DNA from: Ditibartonella apis | GTDB taxonomy: Bacteria > Pseudomonadota > Alphaproteobacteria > Rhizobiales > Rhizobiaceae | NCBI RefSeq assembly: GCF_001952075.1 | Contig: NZ_LXYU01000001.1 | Location: 558,001-622,000, forward strand | Length of the DNA stretch: 64,000 nucleotides | Direction of reading: 5' to 3' | Shown here: positions 30,397-40,254 of the stretch, in pieces | Layout: each line of letters starts with the position of its first letter | Position numbering within the stretch: position 1 is the first letter of the stretch | Notes under the pieces: generated by a model | The model's input: only the letters and a program-made list of their open reading frames with translations | What the model was told of the DNA's origin: nothing | The model's database searches: none | Translations under genes and position numbers: made by a program

Positions 30397-31176
30397 ATGG
30401 TTCATATGGCGCTTCCCAAGAATTCACAAGTCAAGCCGGGTAAGGTCTGGCCAAAGCCGGCTGATACATCGAAACTGACCGAGTTTCACATTTATCGCTG
30501 GTCGCCGGATGACGACCAGAACCCGCGTCTCGACACTTATTATGTCGATCGCAATGCGTGCGGGCCGATGATTCTTGATGGACTTCTATACATCAAGAAC
30601 AATGTTGATCCGACATTGACATTGCGTCGCTCCTGCCGTGAAGGTATTTGCGGTTCATGTGCGATGAATATTGACGGGTCAAATACCCTTGCCTGTATTA
30701 CAGGCATGGATGAGGTCAAGCATCCGATCAAGATTTATCCTTTGCCATCGATGCCGGTGGTAAAGGATCTTGTTCCGGATCTTAACCGTTTCTATGCCCA
30801 GCATCGGTCGATCGAGCCGTGGTTGCATACCGTTTCACCGGTGCCCGAGAAAGAATGGCTGCAAAGTCACGAAGACCGTCAGAAACTTGATGGCCTTTAC
30901 GAATGTATTCTTTGTGCCTGTTGCCAGACATCTTGCCCGAGCTATTGGTGGAATGGTGACCGGTACCTTGGGCCCGCAGTGTTACTGCAAGCCTATCGTT
31001 GGATTGCCGATACGCGTGATGAAGCCAAGGGCGAACGTCTGGATAACCTTGAGGATCCGTTCCGGCTTTATCGTTGCCACACCATCATGAATTGTGCGCA
31101 AACATGCCCGAAGGGGTTGAACCCTGCCAAGGCTATTGCCGAAATCAAGAAATTGATGATTGAACGGCGCGTATAA
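30397..31176 (+). CDS. sdhB: Succinate dehydrogenase iron-sulfur subunit
   Basis: 259-residue electron-transfer subunit of complex II. [2Fe-2S] cysteines in [22 protein letters not shown]; [4Fe-4S] and [3Fe-4S] cysteines in [16 protein letters not shown] and [17 protein letters not shown]. Last gene of sdhCDAB; a strong terminator follows about 30 bases later. Confidence 0.98.
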   Translation: MVHMALPKNSQVKPGKVWPKPADTSKLTEFHIYRWSPDDDQNPRLDTYYVDRNACGPMILDGLLYIKNNVDPTLTLRRSCREGICGSCAMNIDGSNTLACITGMDEVKHPIKIYPLPSMPVVKDLVPDLNRFYAQHRSIEPWLHTVSPVPEKEWLQSHEDRQKLDGLYECILCACCQTSCPSYWWNGDRYLGPAVLLQAYRWIADTRDEAKGERLDNLEDPFRLYRCHTIMNCAQTCPKGLNPAKAIAEIKKLMIERRV

Positions 31177-31204
31177 CGATCAAGCTGCGGAACTTTGTTT
31201 TTTT

Positions 31205-31239
31205 AAAAGCCGTGTAAAAATTTACACGGCTTTTTATTT
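31205..31239 (+). terminator. Rho-independent terminator after sdhB
   Basis: Fourteen-base perfect stem AAAAGCCGTGTAAA (31205-31218) / TTTACACGGCTTTT (31221-31234), very short loop and T-rich tail. Confidence 0.92.
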
Positions 31240-31875
31240 TACCTCCATTTTCCACATTTTTGAAAAATGAGAATTTTTTAAAAAGCAGCGTCGGCTTAAA
31301 GCCAACCTGTGTGCAGGTTATAAAATTAAGGTTGTCACTCCCTTTCATGAAGGGCTGGAGTAACCGGTTACACATATAGATATATTTTTCGAAGTTGTGT
31401 CATTTTCCGTATTGCTATGAACATCCGTAACCTCATTTCAGGCATAGATTTAGTGGAGTAATACGCACTTTCACTTGTTGGTTTTGAAGGCCGCCCGGGT
31501 CAATTTCTTATGTCTTTAAACATACGCATTGTCTTGAAATGTAATGAATTGAACGGAGGCTTTCCTGAGAAAAGCGATAAGGCATCGGGGAAAATTATCC
31601 AACAAAATCATTATAAACAGGGTCACAACGGAATTACGTTGAAGGGTGGAAAGTGAAAAAACACAATTCAGGAACCGTAAGACGCCGATTGAAAGCTCAA
31701 CGGATCAGGCGAATCTGGATTCGCCAGCTATTCCGCTTGTAGATTTCGGTTTTGCAACCGGACCCGTTTTCGTAATCAGATCCGATTGTTGTGATGTTCA
31801 AACGGTTAAATGGGTCTCAATAACAAAGCCGATCGGCTTTTTACGGCATTTGATAAAAAGGGATGGGGCTCATCT
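31240..31875. other. Intergenic stretch between sdhB and the UbiH-type gene
   Basis: About 640 bases between convergent genes. A 77-codon plus-strand frame starting at GTG 31646 ends at the neighbour's stop and resembles nothing known; I do not call it. No RNA gene seen. Confidence 0.4.
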
Positions 31876-33117
31876 CTAAAGTGCTTCACCTAAAAGAAGT
31901 TTGGGGGAACCATCAGTAATTCCGGCAGCTTCCTGAATGAAATAATTTTTCATCTTTGGCATCCGTTCGACGAGGCCAAGACCAACGTCGCGCAACAAAC
32001 GTATTGGCGAAATGTCATTGGAAAACAGACGGTTCAATACATCCGTTGTTATTCCCATGCGAACTGTCTCGAATCTGCGCCATGCCTGATAACGCTCCAA
32101 TCCGACACTTGAACCGATATCAAGGCCGAGGCGGGCAGTTTCGACAATAATCTGGGCAAGCGCTGCAACATCGCGAAAACCAAGATTCAATCCCTGCCCG
32201 GAAATCGGATGAATGCCATGGGCGGCGTCTCCGGCAAGTGCGAAACGCGGTTTGACGAAGCTTCTTGCCAAAGTGAGACCGAACGGAAAGGCGCGTCTGT
32301 CACCAATAAGTTTCAAAGCACCGAGATGATGCCCGAAACGGGCTTCAAGTTCGGCTTCAAAAACAATATCGTTGGCATCCATCAGGCGCTTGGCGTCTTT
32401 GTCGCGCTCGTTCCAGACAAGTGAAGAACGATTGCCTTTTAGTGGCAGAATAGCAAAAGGTCCCGAGGGCAGAAAATGCTCCTCCGCGCGTCCATTATGT
32501 GGCCGCTCATGTTCGACTGTGCAAACAATTCCCATCTGGCCGTAAGGCCAATAGAGAGTTTTGATATCGGCGATATCACGGAGTTTAGAGCGCACACCAT
32601 CGGCAGCGACAAGAAGCCGGCTCTGCAACGAACTTCCATTGCTCAAATCAATAAGCATCTCGTTACCATTATTGGTAAAATTGCTGACGCTTACTTCTTC
32701 CAAAACCGGTATTTCCAATTCATTCGCACGGCGATGAAGTGCAGCATTCAAATATTTGTTTTCAACCATATAGGCAAAAGGCTCGCCCGGAGCGACATTG
32801 CCCTCAAAGGTGAGGAAAACCGGTCTCACGGGATCACTATTGCGTGAATCTGTAATGATCATATCATTGATCGGTTGTGATAATGACTCTATTTCGTCCC
32901 AGCATTGAAGTTGTCGAAGCATACGAATGGCAGCAGCAGCAATTGCCGAAGCGCGCGGGTCTGTTTTCCAACTATCCCTCGGAGCCGCGTCGATTACAGC
33001 TATTTTCAGGGAAGGTACAGCCTGTTTGACAGCAACAGCCAAGGAAAGGCCGACATAGGCACCTCCTGCAATGACGAGATCCAGAACTTTTTCAGTAGGG
33101 GTTGCAGAAGAAGACAT
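31876..33117 (-). CDS. FAD-dependent ubiquinone biosynthesis hydroxylase (UbiH/UbiF/Coq6 family)
   Basis: 413-residue class A flavin monooxygenase that hydroxylates the ring of ubiquinone precursors. N-terminal dinucleotide fold LDLVIAGGAYVGLSLAVAVKQ, middle motif LLVAADGVRSKLRD (the DG motif), and C-terminal FALAGDAAHGIHPISGQGLNLGFRDVAALA (GD motif that contacts FAD). Which ring position it modifies cannot be read reliably, as alphaproteobacterial UbiL/UbiH/UbiF-like enzymes differ in specificity. Divergent from tesB. Confidence 0.92.
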   Translation of the reverse strand: MSSSATPTEKVLDLVIAGGAYVGLSLAVAVKQAVPSLKIAVIDAAPRDSWKTDPRASAIAAAAIRMLRQLQCWDEIESLSQPINDMIITDSRNSDPVRPVFLTFEGNVAPGEPFAYMVENKYLNAALHRRANELEIPVLEEVSVSNFTNNGNEMLIDLSNGSSLQSRLLVAADGVRSKLRDIADIKTLYWPYGQMGIVCTVEHERPHNGRAEEHFLPSGPFAILPLKGNRSSLVWNERDKDAKRLMDANDIVFEAELEARFGHHLGALKLIGDRRAFPFGLTLARSFVKPRFALAGDAAHGIHPISGQGLNLGFRDVAALAQIIVETARLGLDIGSSVGLERYQAWRRFETVRMGITTDVLNRLFSNDISPIRLLRDVGLGLVERMPKMKNYFIQEAAGITDGSPKLLLGEAL

Positions 33118-33223
33118 AGGGCTTCCTTTCGTAAGTTTTTATCAGCTTGACGGTTGTTGACAATCATCTGCTTTCCTGTTTCACCTATCCGGTTATGTGT
33201 AATCGTTTAAGTGAATATGGCTC

Positions 33224-34096
33224 ATGACCGATCGACTTCAACATCTTTTATCCATACTGGATTTAGAAAAAATTGACCAGAATTTGTTTCGCGGTCAAAG
33301 CGGAAATTCGCGTTGGCAGCGTGTTTTTGGTGGCCATGTTATCGCGCAAGCGCTGGTTGCTGCCCATCGCAGTGTAGCTCCTGACAGATTCATCCATTCG
33401 CTTCATGCCTATTTTATTCGTCCGGGTGATCCGGACCGTCCAATTATTTACGAGGTTGAGCCACTTCGCGACGGAAGAAGTTTTTCTGTCCGGCGTGTGG
33501 TTGCCAAGCAGAATGGCGTTGCCATTCTTTCTTTTTCATCATCCTTTCAAGTCGATGAGCCGGGGCTTGATTATCAACGCCCGATGCCGAAAAATTTGCC
33601 GCAACCCGAAACATTGAGTGGCGAACATGCGATCGATCAGGCTATTCTTGAATCGGCACCGGAAAATATCCGCAACTATTGGAACGAGCAGCGTCCATTT
33701 TTAATTCGTCCAATTGATCTTGAAGATTATCTCACGCGCGACAAACATCAGCCGGTTCAACGCTGCTGGTTCAAACTTAACGGAAAAGTCGCCAGTACGA
33801 GAAGTCTCAATTCCGCTCTGCTTGCTTATCTTTCCGACATGACGTTGCTTGATACCTCACTGATTGTTCATGGATTATCCATCTTCACACCCGGCCTTAT
33901 TCCGGCAAGTCTCGACCATTCCATGTGGTTTCATCGTCCGTTCAGTCTTGATGACTGGATGCTTTATGATATCGAAAGCCCGAATACACATGGAGCACGC
34001 GGTTTAAGTGAAGGATATATTTATACCCGCGACGGAAAATTGATTGCAAGTGTAGCACAGGAAGGGCTTATCCGTCTTGTGGAGCCAAAATCATAA
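33224..34096 (+). CDS. tesB: Acyl-CoA thioesterase II
   Basis: 290-residue double hot-dog thioesterase that hydrolyses medium- and long-chain acyl-CoA. Signatures: LFRGQSGNSRWQRVFGGHVIAQALVAAHRS, HSLHAYFIRPGDPDRPIIYEVE, RDGRSFSVRRVVAKQ, and C-terminal SLDHSMWFHRPFSLDDWMLYDIESP with the catalytic Asp in the SLDHSMWFH block, then GLSEGYIYTRDGKLIASVAQEGLIR. Monocistronic. Confidence 0.96.
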   Translation: MTDRLQHLLSILDLEKIDQNLFRGQSGNSRWQRVFGGHVIAQALVAAHRSVAPDRFIHSLHAYFIRPGDPDRPIIYEVEPLRDGRSFSVRRVVAKQNGVAILSFSSSFQVDEPGLDYQRPMPKNLPQPETLSGEHAIDQAILESAPENIRNYWNEQRPFLIRPIDLEDYLTRDKHQPVQRCWFKLNGKVASTRSLNSALLAYLSDMTLLDTSLIVHGLSIFTPGLIPASLDHSMWFHRPFSLDDWMLYDIESPNTHGARGLSEGYIYTRDGKLIASVAQEGLIRLVEPKS

Positions 34097-34595
34097 CAGA
34101 TCAAAAATTGAATGCGGCAGAAGTAGAATTTTCGCTCATTATGCCGCGTTCATCCTTATCTCTTGGCTTGGTGCAGCTATCAGGTATTTTAGCTCACTAG
34201 AAACGATATCTTGTTTTGACGTATAAGGCCTTATCCATTTTTGCTATTCGGTTACAAATATCGCTGACTAACGGCTGTTTTCCGGTTCTTTATTATTATC
34301 ATTTTATGAAATATTTATATTGAGTATTTTTCCAGCCATTATAGCGGTGTTAAAGATGCGGTTTCGCAATATCCATTTTTTCGAAAATTCGATATTTCTT
34401 CAGCTTGAAGTATACAATTCTCTTTCGCAATTTTCCTGAAACATAATCCGGTCGATTTCAGCTTGTTACGTGCGTAAAGCGGAAAATAGCGACTATTATA
34501 TTTTGATAAATCAAAAGAGTTATCGCTCTCGTTTCCATATCATCTTGGTGTTGGGAAAACCGTTATTTTAAAATTCTTTTGTGTCCGATCTTCAA
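34097..34595. other. Upstream region of glnK
   Basis: About 500 bases with no gene seen. It contains the inverted repeat TTTTGAT-AA-ATCAAAA at 34501-34516, similar to the palindrome upstream of sdhC, and ends in the sigma-54-like element of glnK. I found no NtrC-type site. Confidence 0.4.
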
Positions 34596-35019
<424 letters not shown>

Positions 35020-35120
35020 AGGAAAACTTTGCAAAAGCACAATGCCTAAAAAATAGGCATAAAAGTTAAATGATCAACAGCTAGGCGTGTTTGTGCAGGG
35101 AAAACGGCAAGGAAAAGCAG

Positions 35121-35137
35121 TTGGCATGAAACTTGTT
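35121..35137 (+). promoter_or_regulatory. Sigma-54-like promoter element upstream of amtB
   Basis: TTGGCATGAAACTTGTT. It shares its first eleven bases, except one, with the element before glnK and has the same GG-N10-G spacing; the -12 dinucleotide is GT. The predicted transcript start is about 60 bases before the amtB ATG. Confidence 0.5.
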
Positions 35138-35207
35138 ACAGATTGAAATGAGTGAACGTAGCGAAGAGTGAAGGTGGTGCACGTTCTTTTCCGAATGGAG
35201 AGATTTT

Positions 35208-36524
35208 ATGAAGAGTTTTCAAAAATGGGCGCCGGTATTGGCGGGTGCGTTTGCATTAATCGGAGCGAATGCGGGCTATGCGCAGGAAGTTGAAACGGTA
35301 ACCGAAGTTGTAACCGAAATTCCGGCAAAGCTCGATTCGGGTGATACAGCATGGATGCTTGTTTCGACGGCATTTGTTTTGCTCATGACAATTCCGGGGC
35401 TTGCCCTTTTCTACGGCGGCATGGTGCGTAAGAAAAATGTTCTGGCAACAATGATGCAGAGCTTTGCAATATGTTGTCTGATCAGCGTGATCTGGTTTGT
35501 TGTGGGCTATTCTTTCGCTTTTTCCGGAAAAAATCCCTATTACGGTGATTTTTCTCTAATGTTCCTGAAAGGCATTTCTATTGATGACCTTAATGGAACA
35601 TTTCCGACCTATCTTTGGGTCGCTTTCCAGATGGCCTTTGCCATTATCACACCGGCATTGATTACCGGTGCATTCGCTGAAAGAATGAAGTTTTCGGCAA
35701 TGCTGTGGTTCATGGGGCTATGGTCGCTTCTGGTTTATGCACCGATCTGCCATTGGGTCTGGGGTGGCGGGTTCCTCGGAAAAGACGGGGTACTCGATTT
35801 TGCCGGTGGTACGGTTATTCACGTCAATGCCGGTGTTGCCGGTTTGATTACCGCGATTGTTCTTGGCAAGCGTCAGGGATATCGTACAGTCAATATGGCA
35901 CCCCATAATCTGTCACTTTCGATGATTGGTGCTTCGCTTTTATGGATTGGCTGGTTCGGGTTCAATGCAGGGTCTGCGGGTGCTGCCAACAAAGTTGCAG
36001 CCATCGCAATGTTGAATACGCAAATTGCAACAGCTGCTGGGGCCTTGTGCTGGATGATTGCCGAATGGGCCGTATCCAAAAAGCCTTCGGTTTTGGGAAT
36101 TATTTCCGGTGCAGTTGCCGGACTTGTTGCCATTACTCCGGCTGCAGGTTTCGTTGAACCGGGTGGCGCTATTATCATTGGCATTGTTGCCGGACCGGTG
36201 TGCTATTTTGCTGCAGTCTTTGTGAAGCGTGCATTGGGATATGACGATTCGCTCGATGCTTTCGGAGTTCACGGTGTGGGAGGTGTTATCGGCGCACTTT
36301 TAACGGGATATTTTGCTTCCGATATTTTCTTCACCGATCAGGAAGCCTATGCGAAAGTTTCTGTGCTCAATCAGGGGTTCGGTCTTCTCGTGGCCATTAT
36401 CTATACCGCCATTGTAACGACCATTATTCTATATGTCGTTAAGGCCGTAATCGGATTGCGTCCGACCAAACAACAGGAAATCGAGGGGCTGGACATTTCC
36501 CTTCACGGTGAAACAATCCAGTAA
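35208..36524 (+). CDS. amtB: Ammonium transporter AmtB
   Basis: 438-residue channel for ammonium uptake. N-terminal signal peptide (MKSFQKWAPVLAGAFALIG, cleavage near YAQE), then eleven membrane helices. Signature DTAWMLVSTAFVLLMTIPGLALFYGGMVRKKN; the pore histidines lie in FAGGTVIHVNAGVAG and in DAFGVHGVGGVIGALLTG. Regulated by the adjacent GlnK protein plugging the cytoplasmic side. GAGAGA precedes the ATG. Confidence 0.97.
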   Translation: MKSFQKWAPVLAGAFALIGANAGYAQEVETVTEVVTEIPAKLDSGDTAWMLVSTAFVLLMTIPGLALFYGGMVRKKNVLATMMQSFAICCLISVIWFVVGYSFAFSGKNPYYGDFSLMFLKGISIDDLNGTFPTYLWVAFQMAFAIITPALITGAFAERMKFSAMLWFMGLWSLLVYAPICHWVWGGGFLGKDGVLDFAGGTVIHVNAGVAGLITAIVLGKRQGYRTVNMAPHNLSLSMIGASLLWIGWFGFNAGSAGAANKVAAIAMLNTQIATAAGALCWMIAEWAVSKKPSVLGIISGAVAGLVAITPAAGFVEPGGAIIIGIVAGPVCYFAAVFVKRALGYDDSLDAFGVHGVGGVIGALLTGYFASDIFFTDQEAYAKVSVLNQGFGLLVAIIYTAIVTTIILYVVKAVIGLRPTKQQEIEGLDISLHGETIQ

Positions 36525-36551
36525 AATCTTTTTAAAAAGAAGTAAAATTCC

Positions 36552-36577
36552 AAGCCCGCTTTTTAAGCGGGCTTTTT
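36552..36577 (+). terminator. Rho-independent terminator after amtB
   Basis: Ten-base stem AAGCCCGCTT (36552-36561) / AAGCGGGCTT (36565-36574), three-base loop, T run. Confidence 0.93.
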
Positions 36578-36603
36578 ATTTTGCCTGTCGTTTTTTCGAT
36601 TGG

Positions 36604-36618
36604 TTAATAGCCCGTTAA
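36604..36618. promoter_or_regulatory. CtrA-type box upstream of ftsK
   Basis: TTAA (36604-36607), seven bases, TTAA (36615-36618): an exact full CtrA site pattern 68 bases before the ftsK ATG. CtrA controls cell-division genes in alphaproteobacteria, so the location is sensible. Binding itself is inference. Confidence 0.5.
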
Positions 36619-36685
36619 CTCTCTCGTTTTATAGTCGCTCCTAAAAATTGTCTTTCGATTATTTTCGGGTTTTTCAGGTTAGGTT

Positions 36686-39127
36686 ATGCATCAGGATTCA
36701 TCCCCCTTTGATTTGACAACAGATGGAGCTTACCAAAGCCCGCATCTGGTGGAGATGTTTTCCCGGCAGATCGGCTCGTTTATCGGCATCGGTATTTTGG
36801 TGTTGATCGGGCTTGCTGCAGCTGCTCTCGCAACATGGAATGTTGCAGATCCCTGCCTGAGCTATGCCAATGATAATCCGGTTACAAATGTCATGGGGTG
36901 GCCGGGTGCTGTTTTCGCCGATATCGCTATGCAATTTTTCGGGCTTGCAAGTGTTGCAGCCCTTCTTCCTCCGTTTTTTTGGGCAGTTCTTCTTATTGCC
37001 CAGAAAGACATAGGAAGGCTCGCACACCGGATTTTCTTCTGGCTGATTTCGGCATTCTGTTTTTCCGGTGTTATCGCTCTGGTGCCGCCTTTTGCACATT
37101 GGCCAATGCCTATCGGGCTTGGTGGAGTTTTTGGCGACAAAATTCTGAATTTCGCCTATCTGTTTCTTGGTTCACTTCCTGCGGTTGTTTCGACGTCGAT
37201 TATTGCTGCAATTTTCGGCCCCTTGGCATTCTGGACAGCTGCTATTGCCGGTGGCGTCGTCGGTCGTCGTCGCCTCAAGAAAAAAGTAAAATCCAGAAGA
37301 CGCAGGTCGGACACGTGCATGGTGATGGATGATGATGACGAGCCGGCACGAGCCTCTCTGATAGTGACTGTTCTTGGCGGAACGATGCATCTTTTCTATT
37401 TGCTGAGAGCAGAAATCGGCCGGATTTTTCATCGCAGGGAACCTATGTTTCCGCCAGTGCCGGATGTTCGTGTAAGCGGTTATTCCGGTCGGGGACGTGT
37501 TGAACCGGATTTTTCGGCACCTTCTGACGAGAAAGGTGAAATGCCGTTTGTTGAAGAGGAAGAGATTCCTCAAAATGAGCCGCAACGCAAAGCCAGCCCT
37601 AGACAAACCGACGGATTTGAATTGCCGAGCGTCGACTTTTTGGCCGAACCCGAGCCGGTAGACAAGAGCGATGTTCTCACACCCGAAGCGTTGAAGGACA
37701 GAGCAGGTCAGCTTGAAAGTGTGTTGGAAGATTTCGGTGTCAAAGGACAGATTATTAACGCACGTTCAGGACCGGTCGTAACACTTTTTGAATTCGAACC
37801 GGCTCCGGGTATCAAATCGTCACGCGTTATCGGCTTATCCGACGATATAGCCCGTTCAATGAGTGCCATTTCGGCTCGCGTTGCAGTTGTTCCGGGGCGC
37901 AATGTTATTGGCATCGAGCTTCCCAATCCGAAACGCCAGATTGTTTATTTACGTGAAATCATTGCAACACAAGATTTCTACCAGAATAAAGCCAAGCTTG
38001 GACTTGCTTTGGGCAAGACAATAGGCGGTGAAGCCGTTATAGCCGATCTTGCCAAGATGCCACATCTTTTGGTTGCCGGCACGACCGGCTCAGGTAAATC
38101 GGTTGCAATCAATACGATGATTCTTTCGCTTCTTTACCGGATGACGCCGGAGCAGTGCCGGATGATTATGGTTGACCCGAAAATGCTGGAATTATCCGTT
38201 TATGACGGAATTCCGCATCTTTTGACGCCGGTTGTTACCGATCCGAAAAAAGCCGTTGTTGCTTTGAAATGGGCGGTGCGCGAAATGGAAGAACGCTATC
38301 GCAAGATGGCGAAAGTCGGTGTCAGGAATATTGACGGCTTCAATGAACGGGTAAAGGAAGCCGAACGCAAGGGCGAACAACTTTCACGCACAGTTCAAAC
38401 CGGTTTTGACCATGAAACTGGCGAACCGATTTACGAGACCGAAACTCTTGATCTTACAACTATGCCCTATATTGTTGTCATCATTGATGAAATGGCAGAT
38501 TTGATGCTGGTCGCCGGCAAGGAAATCGAGGGTGCTATCCAACGCTTGGCACAAATGGCCCGTGCTGCCGGTATCCATGTGATTATGGCAACGCAACGTC
38601 CATCTGTCGATGTCATCACCGGTACAATCAAGGCGAATTTCCCGACGCGTATTTCATTTCAGGTTACGTCCAAGATTGATAGTCGCACCATTCTTGGTGA
38701 ACAGGGCGCAGAACATCTGTTAGGGCAGGGAGACATGCTTTTCATGATGGGCGGCGGCCGTATCCAGCGTGTGCACGGACCGTTTGTCGGCGATGAAGAG
38801 GTTGAACAGATTGTCCAGCATTTGAAGACCCAAGGCGTCCCCGATTACCTTGAAGCAGTGACCGAAGAAAGTGACGATGACAACGCTGATGACGTTTCCG
38901 GCGGGACGAGCCATTTTGAAGATTCGCAGGATCCCTACGATCAGGCAGTTGCTGTTGTTCTAAGAGATCGTCGTGTTTCAACTTCCTATATCCAGCGCCG
39001 TCTGGGGATCGGTTATAATCGTGCCGCAACAATCGTCGAGCGGATGGAGGCAGAGGGATTGATAAGCCCTGCTAACCATGCCGGAAAACGCGAAATTCTG
39101 GTTCCTGAAGAGGGCGAAAATTTCTAA
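36686..39127 (+). CDS. ftsK: DNA translocase FtsK
   Basis: 813-residue septal DNA pump that moves chromosome termini and activates XerCD at dif. Four N-terminal membrane helices (from about residue 30 to 190), a charged linker, then the RecA-type motor with Walker A GTTGSGKS (about 465-472), VVIIDEMADLML (Walker B) and MATQRPSVDVITG. The C-terminal winged-helix gamma domain (about 751-813: RRVSTSYIQRRLGIGYNRAATIVERME) reads the KOPS guide sequences. Length is typical for Rhizobiales. lolA follows about 85 bases later, a common order. Confidence 0.97.
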   Translation: MHQDSSPFDLTTDGAYQSPHLVEMFSRQIGSFIGIGILVLIGLAAAALATWNVADPCLSYANDNPVTNVMGWPGAVFADIAMQFFGLASVAALLPPFFWAVLLIAQKDIGRLAHRIFFWLISAFCFSGVIALVPPFAHWPMPIGLGGVFGDKILNFAYLFLGSLPAVVSTSIIAAIFGPLAFWTAAIAGGVVGRRRLKKKVKSRRRRSDTCMVMDDDDEPARASLIVTVLGGTMHLFYLLRAEIGRIFHRREPMFPPVPDVRVSGYSGRGRVEPDFSAPSDEKGEMPFVEEEEIPQNEPQRKASPRQTDGFELPSVDFLAEPEPVDKSDVLTPEALKDRAGQLESVLEDFGVKGQIINARSGPVVTLFEFEPAPGIKSSRVIGLSDDIARSMSAISARVAVVPGRNVIGIELPNPKRQIVYLREIIATQDFYQNKAKLGLALGKTIGGEAVIADLAKMPHLLVAGTTGSGKSVAINTMILSLLYRMTPEQCRMIMVDPKMLELSVYDGIPHLLTPVVTDPKKAVVALKWAVREMEERYRKMAKVGVRNIDGFNERVKEAERKGEQLSRTVQTGFDHETGEPIYETETLDLTTMPYIVVIIDEMADLMLVAGKEIEGAIQRLAQMARAAGIHVIMATQRPSVDVITGTIKANFPTRISFQVTSKIDSRTILGEQGAEHLLGQGDMLFMMGGGRIQRVHGPFVGDEEVEQIVQHLKTQGVPDYLEAVTEESDDDNADDVSGGTSHFEDSQDPYDQAVAVVLRDRRVSTSYIQRRLGIGYNRAATIVERMEAEGLISPANHAGKREILVPEEGENF

Positions 39128-39211
39128 AATTTTACTTCTGATAGCGGCTGACGGGCCGTCTGTCATAGTGATGCCACAGGTTACTGCAAAGATGAATGCA
39201 GGAGATGATGA

Positions 39212-39862
39212 ATGACAAAAAAATGTGCTTCCGTTTTCAAAGGTCTTTTCGTTGCTGCTGCTTTTGCAACAGCGGGGATCGCAACATCGGCCATAGCGAT
39301 GCCGGCAGCGTTCGCCCAGAATACGAATTTGGCGGCGCATGCACAGGATATTGCCAATCATTTTGCTGCAATACAGACAATGACCGGCGATTTTGTCCAG
39401 TTCAGTCCGAAAGGTGAAATGACCGAAGGGACGTTTTATCTTGAAAGACCCGGAAAAATTCGTTTCAGTTATAAGAATTCACCTGTGCGTGTGATTACAG
39501 ATGGCAAATCGGTTGCGATCAACAATCGCAAGCTCGACACTTGGGACCTTTATCAATTGTCACAAACGCCGATGAAAATGTTGCTTGATACGAAGATTGA
39601 TCTTTCGGACGGAAAACTTCTAAACGTCAGTCAGGATCAGGGGTCAACCACAATTGTTCTTGCCGATAAAACATTGGGCAAAGGCCAAATCCGTATGATT
39701 TTTGATTCAAAAACTTACGAGCTTTTGCAATGGACAATTGTTGACAAGCAAAATCTCGAGACAACCGTTCAGGTGACCAATGTGCGGACCGGAGTGAGAT
39801 TTGCCAAAGGGATGTTCGATATTCCTTATCAACGTATTTCTATGAAAAGAAATGGCAATTAA
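39212..39862 (+). CDS. lolA: Outer-membrane lipoprotein carrier LolA
   Basis: 216-residue periplasmic chaperone that carries lipoproteins from LolCDE to the outer membrane. Signal peptide of about 35 residues (hydrophobic FVAAAFATAGIATSAIAMP, cleavage near AFAQ). Then the LolA barrel: FAAIQTMTGDFVQFSPKGEMTEGTFYLERPGKIRFSY, DGKSVAINNRKLDTWDLYQL, TPMKMLLD. GGAG precedes the ATG. AT-rich DNA follows. Confidence 0.94.
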   Translation: MTKKCASVFKGLFVAAAFATAGIATSAIAMPAAFAQNTNLAAHAQDIANHFAAIQTMTGDFVQFSPKGEMTEGTFYLERPGKIRFSYKNSPVRVITDGKSVAINNRKLDTWDLYQLSQTPMKMLLDTKIDLSDGKLLNVSQDQGSTTIVLADKTLGKGQIRMIFDSKTYELLQWTIVDKQNLETTVQVTNVRTGVRFAKGMFDIPYQRISMKRNGN

Positions 39863-40254
39863 TTGCGATAATTTAAACTCGAAATCAGTTAAAATAAATA
39901 AATTATCTATATAAATTTTATTATAATTTGTATAATTGTGTTTATATATTTTAATAAAAATATTTTTAAGTTAAATATTAAAGTAATTTTTATTTTAATT
40001 TTTCAGTTTTAATATTGTAATTTAATGAATCTAATTTTTCAGATAGATTCGTTACATTGATTTATTAAAGTTACATTGATTTGGAAAAGTGCCTCATTGT
40101 TGGGGAAATAACTTTCCAAAATTGCCGGAATTCATAGTCTGCTTCTGTTTTAACAATTTCCGGAAACAATGCTGGTTTGGCTAAAACTGGATTTTGTCTC
40201 CTTTTGCGCTTAAAGAACTCACAACTGCTAAATTTCAATCAAGGTATGAGTTTG
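39863..40254. other. Very AT-rich intergenic island
   Basis: Between lolA and the exonuclease III gene. I count only 9 G or C among the 120 bases 39901-40020. A 13-base direct repeat, GTTACATTGATTT, occurs at 40051-40063 and 40070-40082. No gene, terminator or RNA family recognised. Possible nucleoid-protein or curved-DNA region. Confidence 0.5.

Noticed and set aside
31646-31879. 77-codon plus-strand frame before the UbiH-type gene
   Set aside because: Overlaps the neighbour's stop, GTG start, no family resemblance.
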